A stretch of 47,888 nucleotides of DNA from Candidatus Pollutiaquabacter sp. (GTDB lineage: Bacteria > Bacteroidota > Bacteroidia > AKYH767-A > 2013-40CM-41-45): assembly GCA_947465495.1 (NCBI GenBank), contig CANIAS010000018.1:1-47888 (forward strand), written 5' to 3'. Position numbers and translations under genes: made by a program. Numbering within the stretch: the first letter of the stretch is position 1; the number at the start of each line of letters is the position of its first letter. Below the pieces are notes generated by a model. That model saw only the letters and a program-made list of their open reading frames with translations, had not been told where the DNA came from and did no database searches. Positions 32,925 through 41,376 of the stretch are shown here, piece after piece.

Positions 32925-34532
32925 ATGTCACGTATCAGGATCACAGCACTATTTGTGCTAATTAGTGTCGTAACAATGGCACAACAAGAGAAACACTTGA
33001 AAGAATCAGTTGTCAAAAATGTCCGGGTGTATCAATCTGGTGCTCAGGTGGAACGCCAATTAACAGCCAATCTTGATGCAGGTACAACCACGCTTTTTGT
33101 GGAAGGTCTTTCTTCTTCCATTGATGCTAATTCTATCAGCGTAAGTGGTTCGGGTGATGCCTCCGTCATGGGCATCGCTTATCAGTTGGATTATTTGACG
33201 GGTGAGCGTAAGCCAGCAGAGATCGTACGATTAGAAGATAGTCTGATGTTGTTGAACTTAGATTTAGAAAAACTAAATGCTTTGGAGCAAGTCAACAATG
33301 ATGAAATTTCGTTACTCAATGCTAATAAATCTGTCAGTGGTGCCAACGTTGGTGTCGACATTGACATGCTGAAAGAAGTAGCGGAATATTATCGCACTCG
33401 AATGATTGAATTGAAGGTTAAGATGATTGATGTTCATTCGCAGCAAAAAAAAATAATAGAGCAGCAGGATCGATTAAAGCGGCAGTTGGCCGAACTGAAC
33501 GCCAAGAATAACCAGCCACAGGGAACCATTGTAATAACCATGGCTGCTAAGCAGTCGAGTCGAGTCAATTTGAAAGTCTCCTATTACACAAGTGGCGCGT
33601 CTTGGATGCCTGCATACGATATTCGAGCCACTTCGCTGAATGCTCCCATACAATTACAATATAAGGCCTTAGTTTCCCAACAATCCGGTGAGAGTTGGGA
33701 TAATGTTCATCTGGTATTATCCACCGGAAATCCTTCCATTGGAGGTACCAAGCCGGTATTGAATACCTGGTTCCTAGATTATTATTATCCAATTCCGGTG
33801 CAGAGTATGAACAAAGGTGCTTACCGTGAGCGGATGGATGCACCTGCTGCAATGTCCCAAGGTGTAGTAATGAATGATGTGCAAATTGGATCTAACCAAC
33901 AGTATGTCTCCGTGCAGGATGCTGCTCTGTCAACTGATTTTGATATTTCTATTCCTTATACTATCCGGGCTGATGGAAAATCCGTTTCTGTGGATGTTCA
34001 AAGCCACGACTTGCCGGCTGTTTTTACTTACTATTCTGTCCCTAAGTTGGATAAAGATGCCTTCCTATTAGCTCGCGTTAGTGGTTGGGAAGACTTGAAT
34101 TTGTTGCCTGGAGATGCCAAGATCTATTTTGAAGGGAATTATGTTGGAACTTCTTCCATTGACCCTTCAGCCACTTCTGATTCATTGGATCTTTCTCTGG
34201 GTCGTGATAAACGAATTGTGATTTCTCGCGAATTGAGGAAGGAGTTCAGTCAGGTGAAAAATGTTGGTGGAAATACGGTTAAAGAATCTATCTACGAGAT
34301 TACGGTCCGAAGTAATTTAAAAGTTCCAGCACGGTTAGTGCTGGAAGATCAGTTTCCGGTTTCAAAGAACAGTGAAATAAAAGTGACCCCTGGTGATTAT
34401 TCAGGCGGACAGTATGACGAATCTACTGGCAAGGTCACTTGGCATATGGACTTAGCTGCTGGCACGACCGAAAAGCGCAGTATCGGATTTTCCGTCAAAT
34501 CCCCCAAAGGAAAACCTGTACAGAATTTCTAG
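32925..34532 (+). CDS. MuiA-like DUF4139 exported protein
   Basis: This 535-residue exported protein has a signal peptide ending VTMAQ. A DUF4140-type N-terminal beta domain (about 25-110, with VRVYQSGAQVERQ) is followed by a coiled coil (about 95-195, with DRLKRQLAELNAKNN) and the DUF4139 beta-rich domain (about 200-530, with SYYTSGASWMPAYDIRA and RVSGWEDLNLLPG). The family is called mucoidy inhibitor A after a Rhizobium-type gene, but the biochemical role is unknown. I use ATG 32925 rather than an upstream TTG, since it starts directly at the signal peptide. It lies 57 nt after the PorE-like gene, and a strong terminator follows it, closing the aroC-AsmA-OmpA-MuiA run. Confidence 0.9.
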   Translation: MSRIRITALFVLISVVTMAQQEKHLKESVVKNVRVYQSGAQVERQLTANLDAGTTTLFVEGLSSSIDANSISVSGSGDASVMGIAYQLDYLTGERKPAEIVRLEDSLMLLNLDLEKLNALEQVNNDEISLLNANKSVSGANVGVDIDMLKEVAEYYRTRMIELKVKMIDVHSQQKKIIEQQDRLKRQLAELNAKNNQPQGTIVITMAAKQSSRVNLKVSYYTSGASWMPAYDIRATSLNAPIQLQYKALVSQQSGESWDNVHLVLSTGNPSIGGTKPVLNTWFLDYYYPIPVQSMNKGAYRERMDAPAAMSQGVVMNDVQIGSNQQYVSVQDAALSTDFDISIPYTIRADGKSVSVDVQSHDLPAVFTYYSVPKLDKDAFLLARVSGWEDLNLLPGDAKIYFEGNYVGTSSIDPSATSDSLDLSLGRDKRIVISRELRKEFSQVKNVGGNTVKESIYEITVRSNLKVPARLVLEDQFPVSKNSEIKVTPGDYSGGQYDESTGKVTWHMDLAAGTTEKRSIGFSVKSPKGKPVQNF

Positions 34533-34555
34533 TATATTTTGCCAACTCATTTATG

Positions 34556-34594
34556 GCAAAGGATTCCTTGATTTTGGAATCCTTTGCTCGTTTT
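34556..34594 (+). terminator. Rho-independent terminator after the MuiA-like gene
   Basis: GCAAAGGATTCC (34556-34567) pairs perfectly with GGAATCCTTTGC (34576-34587) around an 8-nt loop, followed by TCGTTTT. It lies 23 nt after the stop and marks the end of the preceding operon. Confidence 0.85.
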
Positions 34595-34665
34595 AAAGCT
34601 TTTCTTGACTTCATTGGTTATTCAGCCGATTATGGCGAAATTTGAATTCAATTAGCCCGATTGTT

Positions 34666-36306
34666 TTGAAAAGAACCAGACTTCATTTTATCCTTGTGTG
34701 GATTATTGGGTTAAGCCTCTTTGAAGCTTCTGGAAGTTGTCCTGGTGGCATTTCTGTTTATCCGTATGCTGAGAGTTTTGAAAGTGGTGCAGCTGGGTGG
34801 ACTAGCGGTGGAACCAACAACGACTGGCAATTAGGTACACCTGCTAAAGCTGTCATTAATGGTGCAGGCGACGGTATCACTAGTTGGATCACGGGAGGAT
34901 TGATAGGATCTGCGTATTCCTCTGCGGCTCGCTCATGGCTGCAGAGCCCTTGTTTTGATTTATCATCACTTTCACGTCCTGAAATTTCATTTTTAATATT
35001 TTGGGATACAGAATACCAGTACGACGGTGGCAATCTTCAGTACTCAACGAATGGAACAACATGGCAGACGCTAGGTCGTTCTACCACCGATGCATGCATT
35101 GCTGATAATTGGTACACCATAAATGCTATTAATAACCTGAGCGGATTAGCTACTACCACTTCGGGTTGGTCAGGTACGGTTCAAGCTACTTCTGGATCGT
35201 GTAGGGGTGGTAATGGTAGTGGTTCTTGGAAGCGTGCTCGCTATTGCTTGCAAGAATTGGCCGGGGAGAGCTCCGTTACTTTTCGATTTACTTTTGGTTC
35301 AGGCACGACGTGCAATGATTTTGATGGAATTGCCATGGATCTTTTTGAAGTCTACGATTTATCGGCAGCACCTACTTCCATATCCTTTCAATGTGTTTCT
35401 TCCCGCACTATTGTTTTTACGGATAATCAACTTAACTGTAGAGCCAGTCGATCATGGGATTTTGGCGATGGCAGTGTGGAGCCCAATAATGCATCTACTA
35501 TATCACATACTTATTCTTCCCAAGGATCTTGGAACGTAGTATTAACTGCCAACCACAGTTGTCGAGGCACGGAGACATCAATTCTTTCCGTATCTACGTT
35601 ATCCTTTTCCGCAGTCGTTACTCCTGTATCGTGTTTGGGTAGTTCGGATGGTGAAATCAATTTGCAACTTTCCCCAGCAACAGTGAGTGGGTTACAGGTG
35701 ACCTGGTCCGATCCACAGTTGTCCGGCTCATTTGTCAATGGACTCTCACCTGGTAATTACCCTGTTACTATTTCGGCGATGGATGCTTGCCCGATTACAG
35801 ATACAGTGTCCGTGCTACTTAATTCTACTGCTGCTGTGCAACCAGAATTGGGTCCTGATGGATTTTTCTGTCCTCAACGTCCTGGTTTATTAAATCCTTT
35901 AGGTACGTATTTCAGTTACTTATGGCAAAATGGTTCTAGCGATTCTGTTCTCGTTCCTAATCAAGAAGGCCAATACTGGGTGCGGGTTTCAAATGCACAA
36001 GGCTGCTTCGGTGCTGACACCGTTCAACTGGCATTAAACTGCCTGGATGAACCAGTGTTTCCGTCAGCGTTTACACCAAACGACGATATGCTCAATGATT
36101 TTTTTCAGTTGTATGTTGGTGCCACTACCTTGACGGCTTGGTATATATACGACCGTTGGGGTCATGTTATTTTTAAAAGTACGGATGCCGCTGATTCGTG
36201 GGATGGTAAAGGATTTCCAGAAGGTATTTATCTTTGTTTGGTAGAATACATCAGCAACGACGGATCTGCTAAGGAATTGACCGGACGAGTAACACTGATT
36301 CGATGA
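34666..36306 (+). CDS. Secreted MAM/PKD protein with gliding-motility C-terminal domain
   Basis: This is a T9SS-type cargo protein of about 546 residues. A signal peptide (KRTRLHFILVWIIGLSLF) is followed by a jelly-roll region resembling MAM domains (about 30-235: SPCFDLSSLSRP, FLIFWDTEYQYDGG, FDGIAMDLFEV). A PKD domain follows (about 255-315: SWDFGDGS). A SprB-like beta region (about 320-380) leads to the gliding-motility-associated C-terminal domain (about 470-546: FTPNDDMLNDFF, WYIYDRWGHVIF, FPEGIY). That last domain is the type B sorting signal of T9SS. No ATG is available: TTG 34666 starts exactly at the basic n-region, and TTG 34642 would add eight residues. The DUF2279 gene follows after 10 nt. 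Confidence 0.88.
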   Translation: MKRTRLHFILVWIIGLSLFEASGSCPGGISVYPYAESFESGAAGWTSGGTNNDWQLGTPAKAVINGAGDGITSWITGGLIGSAYSSAARSWLQSPCFDLSSLSRPEISFLIFWDTEYQYDGGNLQYSTNGTTWQTLGRSTTDACIADNWYTINAINNLSGLATTTSGWSGTVQATSGSCRGGNGSGSWKRARYCLQELAGESSVTFRFTFGSGTTCNDFDGIAMDLFEVYDLSAAPTSISFQCVSSRTIVFTDNQLNCRASRSWDFGDGSVEPNNASTISHTYSSQGSWNVVLTANHSCRGTETSILSVSTLSFSAVVTPVSCLGSSDGEINLQLSPATVSGLQVTWSDPQLSGSFVNGLSPGNYPVTISAMDACPITDTVSVLLNSTAAVQPELGPDGFFCPQRPGLLNPLGTYFSYLWQNGSSDSVLVPNQEGQYWVRVSNAQGCFGADTVQLALNCLDEPVFPSAFTPNDDMLNDFFQLYVGATTLTAWYIYDRWGHVIFKSTDAADSWDGKGFPEGIYLCLVEYISNDGSAKELTGRVTLIR

Positions 36307-36316
36307 GCAATTGTTT

Positions 36317-37270
36317 ATGAAAAAAATAGCAATCGCGCTCGTACTCTCCTTGTCTATTTTAACGCCTGTTTTCTCACAGGATTCCTTGGTGAATGGACGA
36401 ACTCCGCGTGTTACTATTAAATGGCTAGATCCTGCTCCCCAGCCGAATCGAACTAGAACTGTTGCATTGGCAGGAACCATCGGAGGACTTTACACGATAA
36501 GTATGGCCTGGTTGTATACCCAATGGTACCAGGATTATCCCTTGACAAATTTCCACACATTTGATGATCGCTATGAGTGGGAGCAAATGGATAAGTTTGC
36601 TCATGCATGGGATGCTTATTCAATTGCAAAGCCGGTGAGTCAGACATTCCGTTGGGCAGGTTATGGCAATAAACGATCAGCCTGGTACGGAGCAGGTGTA
36701 GCTTTTCTCTTTCAAACAACCGTAGAAGTTTTTGATGGCTTTTCGGAGGAATGGGGATTTTCATCCAGTGATATGTTGGCGAATACAATAGGTACAGGAC
36801 TGTTTCTTTCGCAACAACTTACTTGGGAAGAACAACGTGTCGTTTTGAAGTATTCCTTTCATACGACTACCTATGCGCAATATCGTCCTGACGTACTGGG
36901 TAGCACTATTCCCGAAAGGATACTGAAAGATTACAATGGGCTTACCTATTGGGCATCGGTGAATCCTGCTTCATTTTTGAAAAGCACCGATATCCATTTA
37001 CCGGCTTGGTTGAGTCTGGCAGTGGGTTTTGGAGCGGAAGGCATGACCGGTGGAGAAAGTAACCCCAACGAGGTGGATGGACAAGCATTACCATCCTTCA
37101 ATCGATACCGTCAATACTATGTAGGGATAGATTTTGACTTAGCTCGAATAAAAACGAAGAACCGTTTTTTGAAAGACCTATTCAGTATAATTAATATTGT
37201 TCACCTACCAGCACCTGCGTTGGAGCTTGCTCCAGGAAGGAAGCCGAGGTGGCACGCGCTCTACTTTTGA
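36317..37270 (+). CDS. DUF2279 family protein
   Basis: The 317-residue protein has a signal-like N-terminus (MKKIAIALVLSLSILTPVFSQ). The DUF2279 / YfiM-like core follows at about 45-175: GTIGGLYTISMAWLYTQWY, MDKFAHAWDAY near 90, FLFQTTVEVFDGFSEEWGFS near 130. Hydrophobic stretches suggest membrane association, perhaps at the outer membrane given the exported N-terminus. Its function is unknown in the family. It starts 10 nt after the T9SS cargo gene, so cotranscription is likely. T9SS type B cargo often has a PorP/SprF partner, but this protein does not resemble one. ATG 36317 is the start; a TTG two codons upstream is less likely. Confidence 0.85.
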   Translation: MKKIAIALVLSLSILTPVFSQDSLVNGRTPRVTIKWLDPAPQPNRTRTVALAGTIGGLYTISMAWLYTQWYQDYPLTNFHTFDDRYEWEQMDKFAHAWDAYSIAKPVSQTFRWAGYGNKRSAWYGAGVAFLFQTTVEVFDGFSEEWGFSSSDMLANTIGTGLFLSQQLTWEEQRVVLKYSFHTTTYAQYRPDVLGSTIPERILKDYNGLTYWASVNPASFLKSTDIHLPAWLSLAVGFGAEGMTGGESNPNEVDGQALPSFNRYRQYYVGIDFDLARIKTKNRFLKDLFSIINIVHLPAPALELAPGRKPRWHALYF

Positions 37271-37271
37271 T

Positions 37272-37589
37272 TTAATACAAATTGATCGATGGATCAATTT
37301 CTTGCGCATACGCGGTGATGCCGCCTTTGAGGTTATAGAGATTGGTAAAGCCGAATTGGCGTTCTAGTTCGTTGACCACAGCGGCGCTGCGACCTCCGGC
37401 TTTGCAATGAACAATGACTGGTTTTTCTTTTGATATCCGATCTACTTGCTCAAGGATGGATCCCATCGGAATCAATTCTCCCTGTAGATTACAAATGTCG
37501 AATTCCAATTCTTCTCGGACATCAATCAATTGAAAGTCCTCGTGATTGTCGATTTTTGCTTTTAGTTCCTGGACGGTAATTTCTTTCAT
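37272..37589 (-). CDS. Single-domain rhodanese-like protein
   Basis: This 105-residue cytoplasmic rhodanese domain has the active-site Cys62 in the loop HCKAGGRSAA and the N-terminal LIDVREELEF motif. Such proteins transfer sulfane sulfur to acceptors, and the true acceptor is unknown. NLYNLKGGITAY near the C-terminus is also standard. The loop contains Lys-Ala-Gly-Gly-Arg-Ser, which suits a sulfurtransferase rather than a phosphatase. It converges with the DUF2279 gene (1 nt between stops) and lies 84 nt downstream of uvrB. Confidence 0.92.
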   Translation of the reverse strand: MKEITVQELKAKIDNHEDFQLIDVREELEFDICNLQGELIPMGSILEQVDRISKEKPVIVHCKAGGRSAAVVNELERQFGFTNLYNLKGGITAYAQEIDPSINLY

Positions 37590-37673
37590 GATGGTAAAAT
37601 TAAAATAAAAATGGTCGACGTGGTACTTGGAAAGTGCGATTGTTTGCTAAAAAACACCTGATTTACCAATGAA

Positions 37674-39686
37674 TTATTTGCCCGTTCCCTTCAGCATTCG
37701 CTCCAATTCGAACATCTCATCCCGCAAACGAGCAGCTTCAATGAAGTCGAGTTCTTTTGCTGCTTTTTCCATGTTCTTCTTCGCTTGCCCGATTAGCTTT
37801 TTCAATTCATCTGGTTTCATGTATTGCAAAACTGGGTCGGCCGCCATAGAAGATATGGTTGATTCGACATATGGTTTTGGTTCTGCACCTTTTGACTGCT
37901 GCAAACTATGGTCGATTGATTTTACAATTTGTGTCGGGGTTATTCCATGCTGCTCATTGTACTTTAATTGCTTCTCTCGGCGCCGACTGGTCTCATCCAT
38001 CGTTTGCTGCATGCTTTCAGTTATCTTGTCTGCATAAAAGATGACTCGGCCGTTCACATTCCGGGCAGCACGTCCCGCAGTTTGTGTCAGCGAACGGTTG
38101 CTACGGAGGAAACCCTCCTTGTCTGCATCCAAAATGGCCACCAAGGAGACCTCCGGCAGGTCTAATCCTTCCCGGAGCAAATTGATTCCAATTAAAACGT
38201 CAAATTTGCCCAGACGAAGATCACGAAGGATTTCGACTCGTTCTAGGGTATCAACTTCAGAATGGATGTAACGACAATTGATATTCAATCCTGCCAGGTA
38301 TTTGGCAAGCTCTTCGGCCATTCGCTTGGTCAATGTAGTCACCAAGATGCGCTCTCCCTTTTTAATCGTCTTATTAATCTCATCCAACAAATCGTCAACT
38401 TGATTGATAGCGGGTCGCACATCAATGATGGGATCCAGTAGACCAGTTGGTCGGATCACTTGTTCGACCAGGACACCTTCGGATTGCTGTAGCTCGTAAT
38501 CCGCTGGCGTAGCACTCACATAAATGACCTGGTTGACAATAGATTCGAATTCTTCAAATTTCAAGGGACGATTGTCCAGTGCTGATGGCAGTCGAAATCC
38601 ATATTCCACCAGGTTCTGTTTGCGTGAGCGGTCGCCGCCGAACATGGCACGAATCTGCGGGACCGTTACGTGGCTTTCATCAATAACTAAGAGAAAATCA
38701 TCCGGGAAATAGTCGATGAGGCAAAATGGACGTTGGCCAGGATCCCTGCCGTCGAAATACCGGGAATAGTTTTCAATGCCAGAGCAGTATCCCAATTCCC
38801 GTATCATTTCTAAGTCGTACGTCACACGGTCCTCAAGGCGTTTTGCTTCCAGGTTTTGTCCAAGCGATTTCATGTAATCCACCTGTTTGACCATATCCTC
38901 CTGGATCTTCCAGATGGCCTCTAATTGACGTTCAGGGTTGGTCACGAATATATTTGCCGGATAGATGACCACACTCGCTTGTTTGTCGATGGTTTTTCCA
39001 GACAATGGATCAATGATGGTGATTTCTTCAATTTCATCGCCAAAGAAAAAGAAACGATAGGCAATATCACCGTAGGCCAAAAAAACATCTACTGTATCAC
39101 CACGGACACGGAACTTTCCACGATCGAATTCGGCTTCGGTGCGGGAGTATAATGAAGTTACCAGTTTGTGTAAGAAGGCGTTTCGTGAAACACGCTCACC
39201 TTCGCGAACACGCAAGGTATTTGCTTTGAAATCACTTGGATTACCAATGCCATAGATACAGGATACAGAACTTACAACCACAACATCTTCACGTCCTGAA
39301 AGTAATGCCGTTGTCGTGCTCAATCGCAATTTTTCAATTTCGTCATTGATGGCAAGATCCTTCTCGATATAGGTATTGGTGGACGGGATGAATGCTTCCG
39401 GTTGATAATAGTCATAATAGGAGACGAAATACTCCACGGCATTTTCAGGAAAGAACTGCTTGAACTCCCCGTATAATTGTGCAGCAAGTGTTTTATTGTG
39501 ACTAAGAATCAAGGTGGGTCGCTTGATTTCTTGAATCACATTGGCTACAGTAAATGTTTTGCCAGATCCTGTGACTCCCAGCAGTGTTTGGGCATGTTGG
39601 CCATCGTTTAGTCCTGCAACTAATTGCCGGATGGCCTCCGGTTGATCACCGGTTGGTTGGAATTCGGAGGTTAGTTTAAATGGCAT
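37674..39686 (-). CDS. uvrB: Excinuclease ABC subunit B
   Basis: UvrB is the damage-verifying helicase-like subunit of nucleotide excision repair, loaded by UvrA and joined by UvrC. The 670-residue length is normal. The start MPFKLTSEFQPTGDQPEAI is standard. Walker A GVTGSGKT lies near 38-45, the beta-hairpin YYDYYQPEAFIP near 92-103, and DEXX-type VIDESHVT near 335. SATPADYE and the helicase motif QTAGRAARN near 540 follow. The C-terminal UVR domain (about 630-665: KKNMEKAAKELDFIEAARLRDEM) binds UvrC. The upstream gap to aroE contains the terminator of that gene. Confidence 0.97.
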   Translation of the reverse strand: MPFKLTSEFQPTGDQPEAIRQLVAGLNDGQHAQTLLGVTGSGKTFTVANVIQEIKRPTLILSHNKTLAAQLYGEFKQFFPENAVEYFVSYYDYYQPEAFIPSTNTYIEKDLAINDEIEKLRLSTTTALLSGREDVVVVSSVSCIYGIGNPSDFKANTLRVREGERVSRNAFLHKLVTSLYSRTEAEFDRGKFRVRGDTVDVFLAYGDIAYRFFFFGDEIEEITIIDPLSGKTIDKQASVVIYPANIFVTNPERQLEAIWKIQEDMVKQVDYMKSLGQNLEAKRLEDRVTYDLEMIRELGYCSGIENYSRYFDGRDPGQRPFCLIDYFPDDFLLVIDESHVTVPQIRAMFGGDRSRKQNLVEYGFRLPSALDNRPLKFEEFESIVNQVIYVSATPADYELQQSEGVLVEQVIRPTGLLDPIIDVRPAINQVDDLLDEINKTIKKGERILVTTLTKRMAEELAKYLAGLNINCRYIHSEVDTLERVEILRDLRLGKFDVLIGINLLREGLDLPEVSLVAILDADKEGFLRSNRSLTQTAGRAARNVNGRVIFYADKITESMQQTMDETSRRREKQLKYNEQHGITPTQIVKSIDHSLQQSKGAEPKPYVESTISSMAADPVLQYMKPDELKKLIGQAKKNMEKAAKELDFIEAARLRDEMFELERMLKGTGK

Positions 39687-39749
39687 GGCTGCGTTGGTTA
39701 CTACGAAGGTACTTTTTTGAAAGCATTCCTTATCTACAGGTAAGCAGTA

Positions 39750-39786
39750 TAAAAAAAGAAACGGCTCGCATTAGCAAGCCGTTTCT
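39750..39786 (-). terminator. Rho-independent terminator of aroE
   Basis: Read on the minus strand, AGAAACGGCT and AGCCGTTTCT form a 10-bp stem around a 10-nt loop, followed by seven T. It starts 23 nt after the aroE stop and separates aroE from uvrB. Confidence 0.88.
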
Positions 39787-39808
39787 CCTGTAATAAGAAT
39801 ACGATGAA

Positions 39809-40564
39809 TTAAATAAGTGGTTGATTCCATACCTCCCAAGCTTTTTCAGCTTGCAAGCGTAGCATACGGAAACCATTGTGGATGAATGCACCGGCGTCTT
39901 TTGATTTTTCCAGGAAACGCGTCTGAGCCGGATTGTAAATTAAATCAAAGCAAAGGTGCTTGTGTGTCAAGAATTCATACGGAATATTTGGGTAGCCTTC
40001 TACGGAAGGATACATGCCGAGCGGTGTGGTATTGACAATCACCTGAAATGCTTTCATGGCATTTTCGTTGATATCGGCATAGCAGTAATGGAATCTAGAC
40101 TCTTCGCGGGTAACGAAGAAATGCTCAATGTTCAGTTTTCTGAAGACGTAACTGACAGCTTTCGCAGAGCCGCCTGTTCCAAGAATCAGAGCACGACGAT
40201 GGTGCGGACGCAAGATAGGGCGTATGGCCAGTTCAAAACCCCAGGCGTCTGTATTGTAGCCGTGTAGTTCGAAACGACCGCCTTCGAAGCGTTCGATGCG
40301 GACAACGTTAACAGCGCCAATCCGCTGTGAGATGTCATCCAAATTGTCAAGCAGCGGGATAATTTCCTGCTTGTAGGGAATCGTGATGTTTAACCCCATC
40401 AAATCGGGATTCTCCGAAACGATTTTTTTGAGGTCGTAAATGTTGTTGGTCTCGAAGTTTTCGTAGACACAATCGGTTCTCCCATCTCGTTCGAATTTCT
40501 CAGTAAAGAATTTCTTTGAAAACGAGTGCTCTAGCGGGTAACCGAATAATCCGAATTTTTTCAT
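39809..40564 (-). CDS. aroE: Shikimate dehydrogenase
   Basis: AroE reduces 3-dehydroshikimate to shikimate with NADPH in aromatic amino-acid synthesis. The 251-residue protein has the substrate-binding start FGYPLEHSFSKKFF, the catalytic Lys65 in NITIPYKQ and Asp106 in GYNTDAWGF. The dinucleotide loop GTGGSAKAV is near 129. It is slightly shorter than the E. coli enzyme but complete. The DedA gene lies 40 nt upstream on the same strand, so the two may be cotranscribed. The gene has its own terminator at 39750-39786. Confidence 0.95.
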   Translation of the reverse strand: MKKFGLFGYPLEHSFSKKFFTEKFERDGRTDCVYENFETNNIYDLKKIVSENPDLMGLNITIPYKQEIIPLLDNLDDISQRIGAVNVVRIERFEGGRFELHGYNTDAWGFELAIRPILRPHHRRALILGTGGSAKAVSYVFRKLNIEHFFVTREESRFHYCYADINENAMKAFQVIVNTTPLGMYPSVEGYPNIPYEFLTHKHLCFDLIYNPAQTRFLEKSKDAGAFIHNGFRMLRLQAEKAWEVWNQPLI

Positions 40565-40604
40565 TAATTGTTGCTCCAGTTTTTAGTTTAATTAGTTCGC
40601 AGTA

Positions 40605-41243
40605 CTATTTTTTCATTTTTTCACGAAGAAAGGCGATCAGCATGGGTAGCAAAGAGATCGCAATAATGGCAAGGATCACGGTGGAGAAGTTGTTCTTCAC
40701 CAAAGGGATATTTCCGAAAAGATATCCGGCTGTCGTGAACAGTCCGATCCAAAGTGTATTGCCTATGAGCGAAAAAGATAAAAAGCGTTTGTACTCCATG
40801 GCGCCCAATCCGGCAACGAAAGGCGCAAAGGTGCGCAGGATCGGCATGAAACGAGCCAATACGACTGTTTTGCCACCATGTTGGGCGTAGAAGTGATGTG
40901 TACGGTCCAGGTATTCCTTTCGAATCAGACTCTTTTTAGCCGAAATCAATCGTTGTCCAATCATTTTTCCGACAATGTAATTGCTGGAGTCTCCGAGTAC
41001 TGCCGCACAAAATAAAATAAGCAGTAGTAATGGTAGGCTCAATATTCCTTGGGAGGCGGAAAGCGCTCCTGCGGCAAATAGCAAAGAGTCGCCAGGAAGA
41101 AATGGCGTGAAGACTAAACCTGTTTCGCAAAAGATAATCAGGGCGAGTATGACATAGGTTAAATGTCTGTACTCTCCGACAATCTCCAACAGGTGGTGAT
41201 CTATATGTAAAATAAAGTCAATTAAATGACTAAAAAACTCCAT
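40605..41243 (-). CDS. DedA-family membrane protein
   Basis: The 212-residue inner-membrane protein of the DedA/VTT superfamily has hydrophobic helices near 28-45, 60-90, 145-165 and 185-205. Conserved family segments are FTPFLPGDSLLFAAG near 46-60, the acidic LGDSSNYIVGK near 84, and RFMPILRTFAPFVAGLGAM near 131-150. Several DedA relatives flip undecaprenyl phosphate or phosphatidylethanolamine across the inner membrane, so a lipid-translocation role fits, but the substrate is unknown here. A TATATTTG box (41306-41313) is placed for its promoter. Confidence 0.93.
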   Translation of the reverse strand: MEFFSHLIDFILHIDHHLLEIVGEYRHLTYVILALIIFCETGLVFTPFLPGDSLLFAAGALSASQGILSLPLLLLILFCAAVLGDSSNYIVGKMIGQRLISAKKSLIRKEYLDRTHHFYAQHGGKTVVLARFMPILRTFAPFVAGLGAMEYKRFLSFSLIGNTLWIGLFTTAGYLFGNIPLVKNNFSTVILAIIAISLLPMLIAFLREKMKK

Positions 41244-41305
41244 TAGCAGATAAGAATGAAAAAAAGCGAAGTAGCATACGTCGCAGTTTTAAGTAAGCTC
41301 CAATA

Positions 41306-41313
41306 CAAATATA
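41306..41313 (-). promoter_or_regulatory. TATATTTG -7 box of the DedA gene
   Basis: Read on the minus strand this is an exact TAnnTTTG match 62 nt before the DedA ATG. A clear TTG at -33 is missing, so only the -7 box is supported. Confidence 0.45.
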
Positions 41314-41349
41314 ACACATATTGAATGGTAATTTGATGAAGATTTCTGC

Positions 41350-41357
41350 TAATTTTG
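41350..41357 (+). promoter_or_regulatory. TAATTTTG -7 box of the DUF2027-Smr gene
   Basis: This is an exact TAnnTTTG match 19 nt before ATG 41377, leaving a short leader. It lies 36 nt from the minus-strand DedA box, so both promoters share this divergent gap. A TTG occurs upstream with a spacing of about 14 nt, shorter than ideal. Confidence 0.5.
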
Positions 41358-41376
41358 AAAGTATTAATAACTGATA

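Noticed and set aside
34626-34653. Short frame starting at an ATG just before the T9SS cargo gene
   Set aside because: It ends after seven codons in another frame and does not lead into the cargo reading frame.
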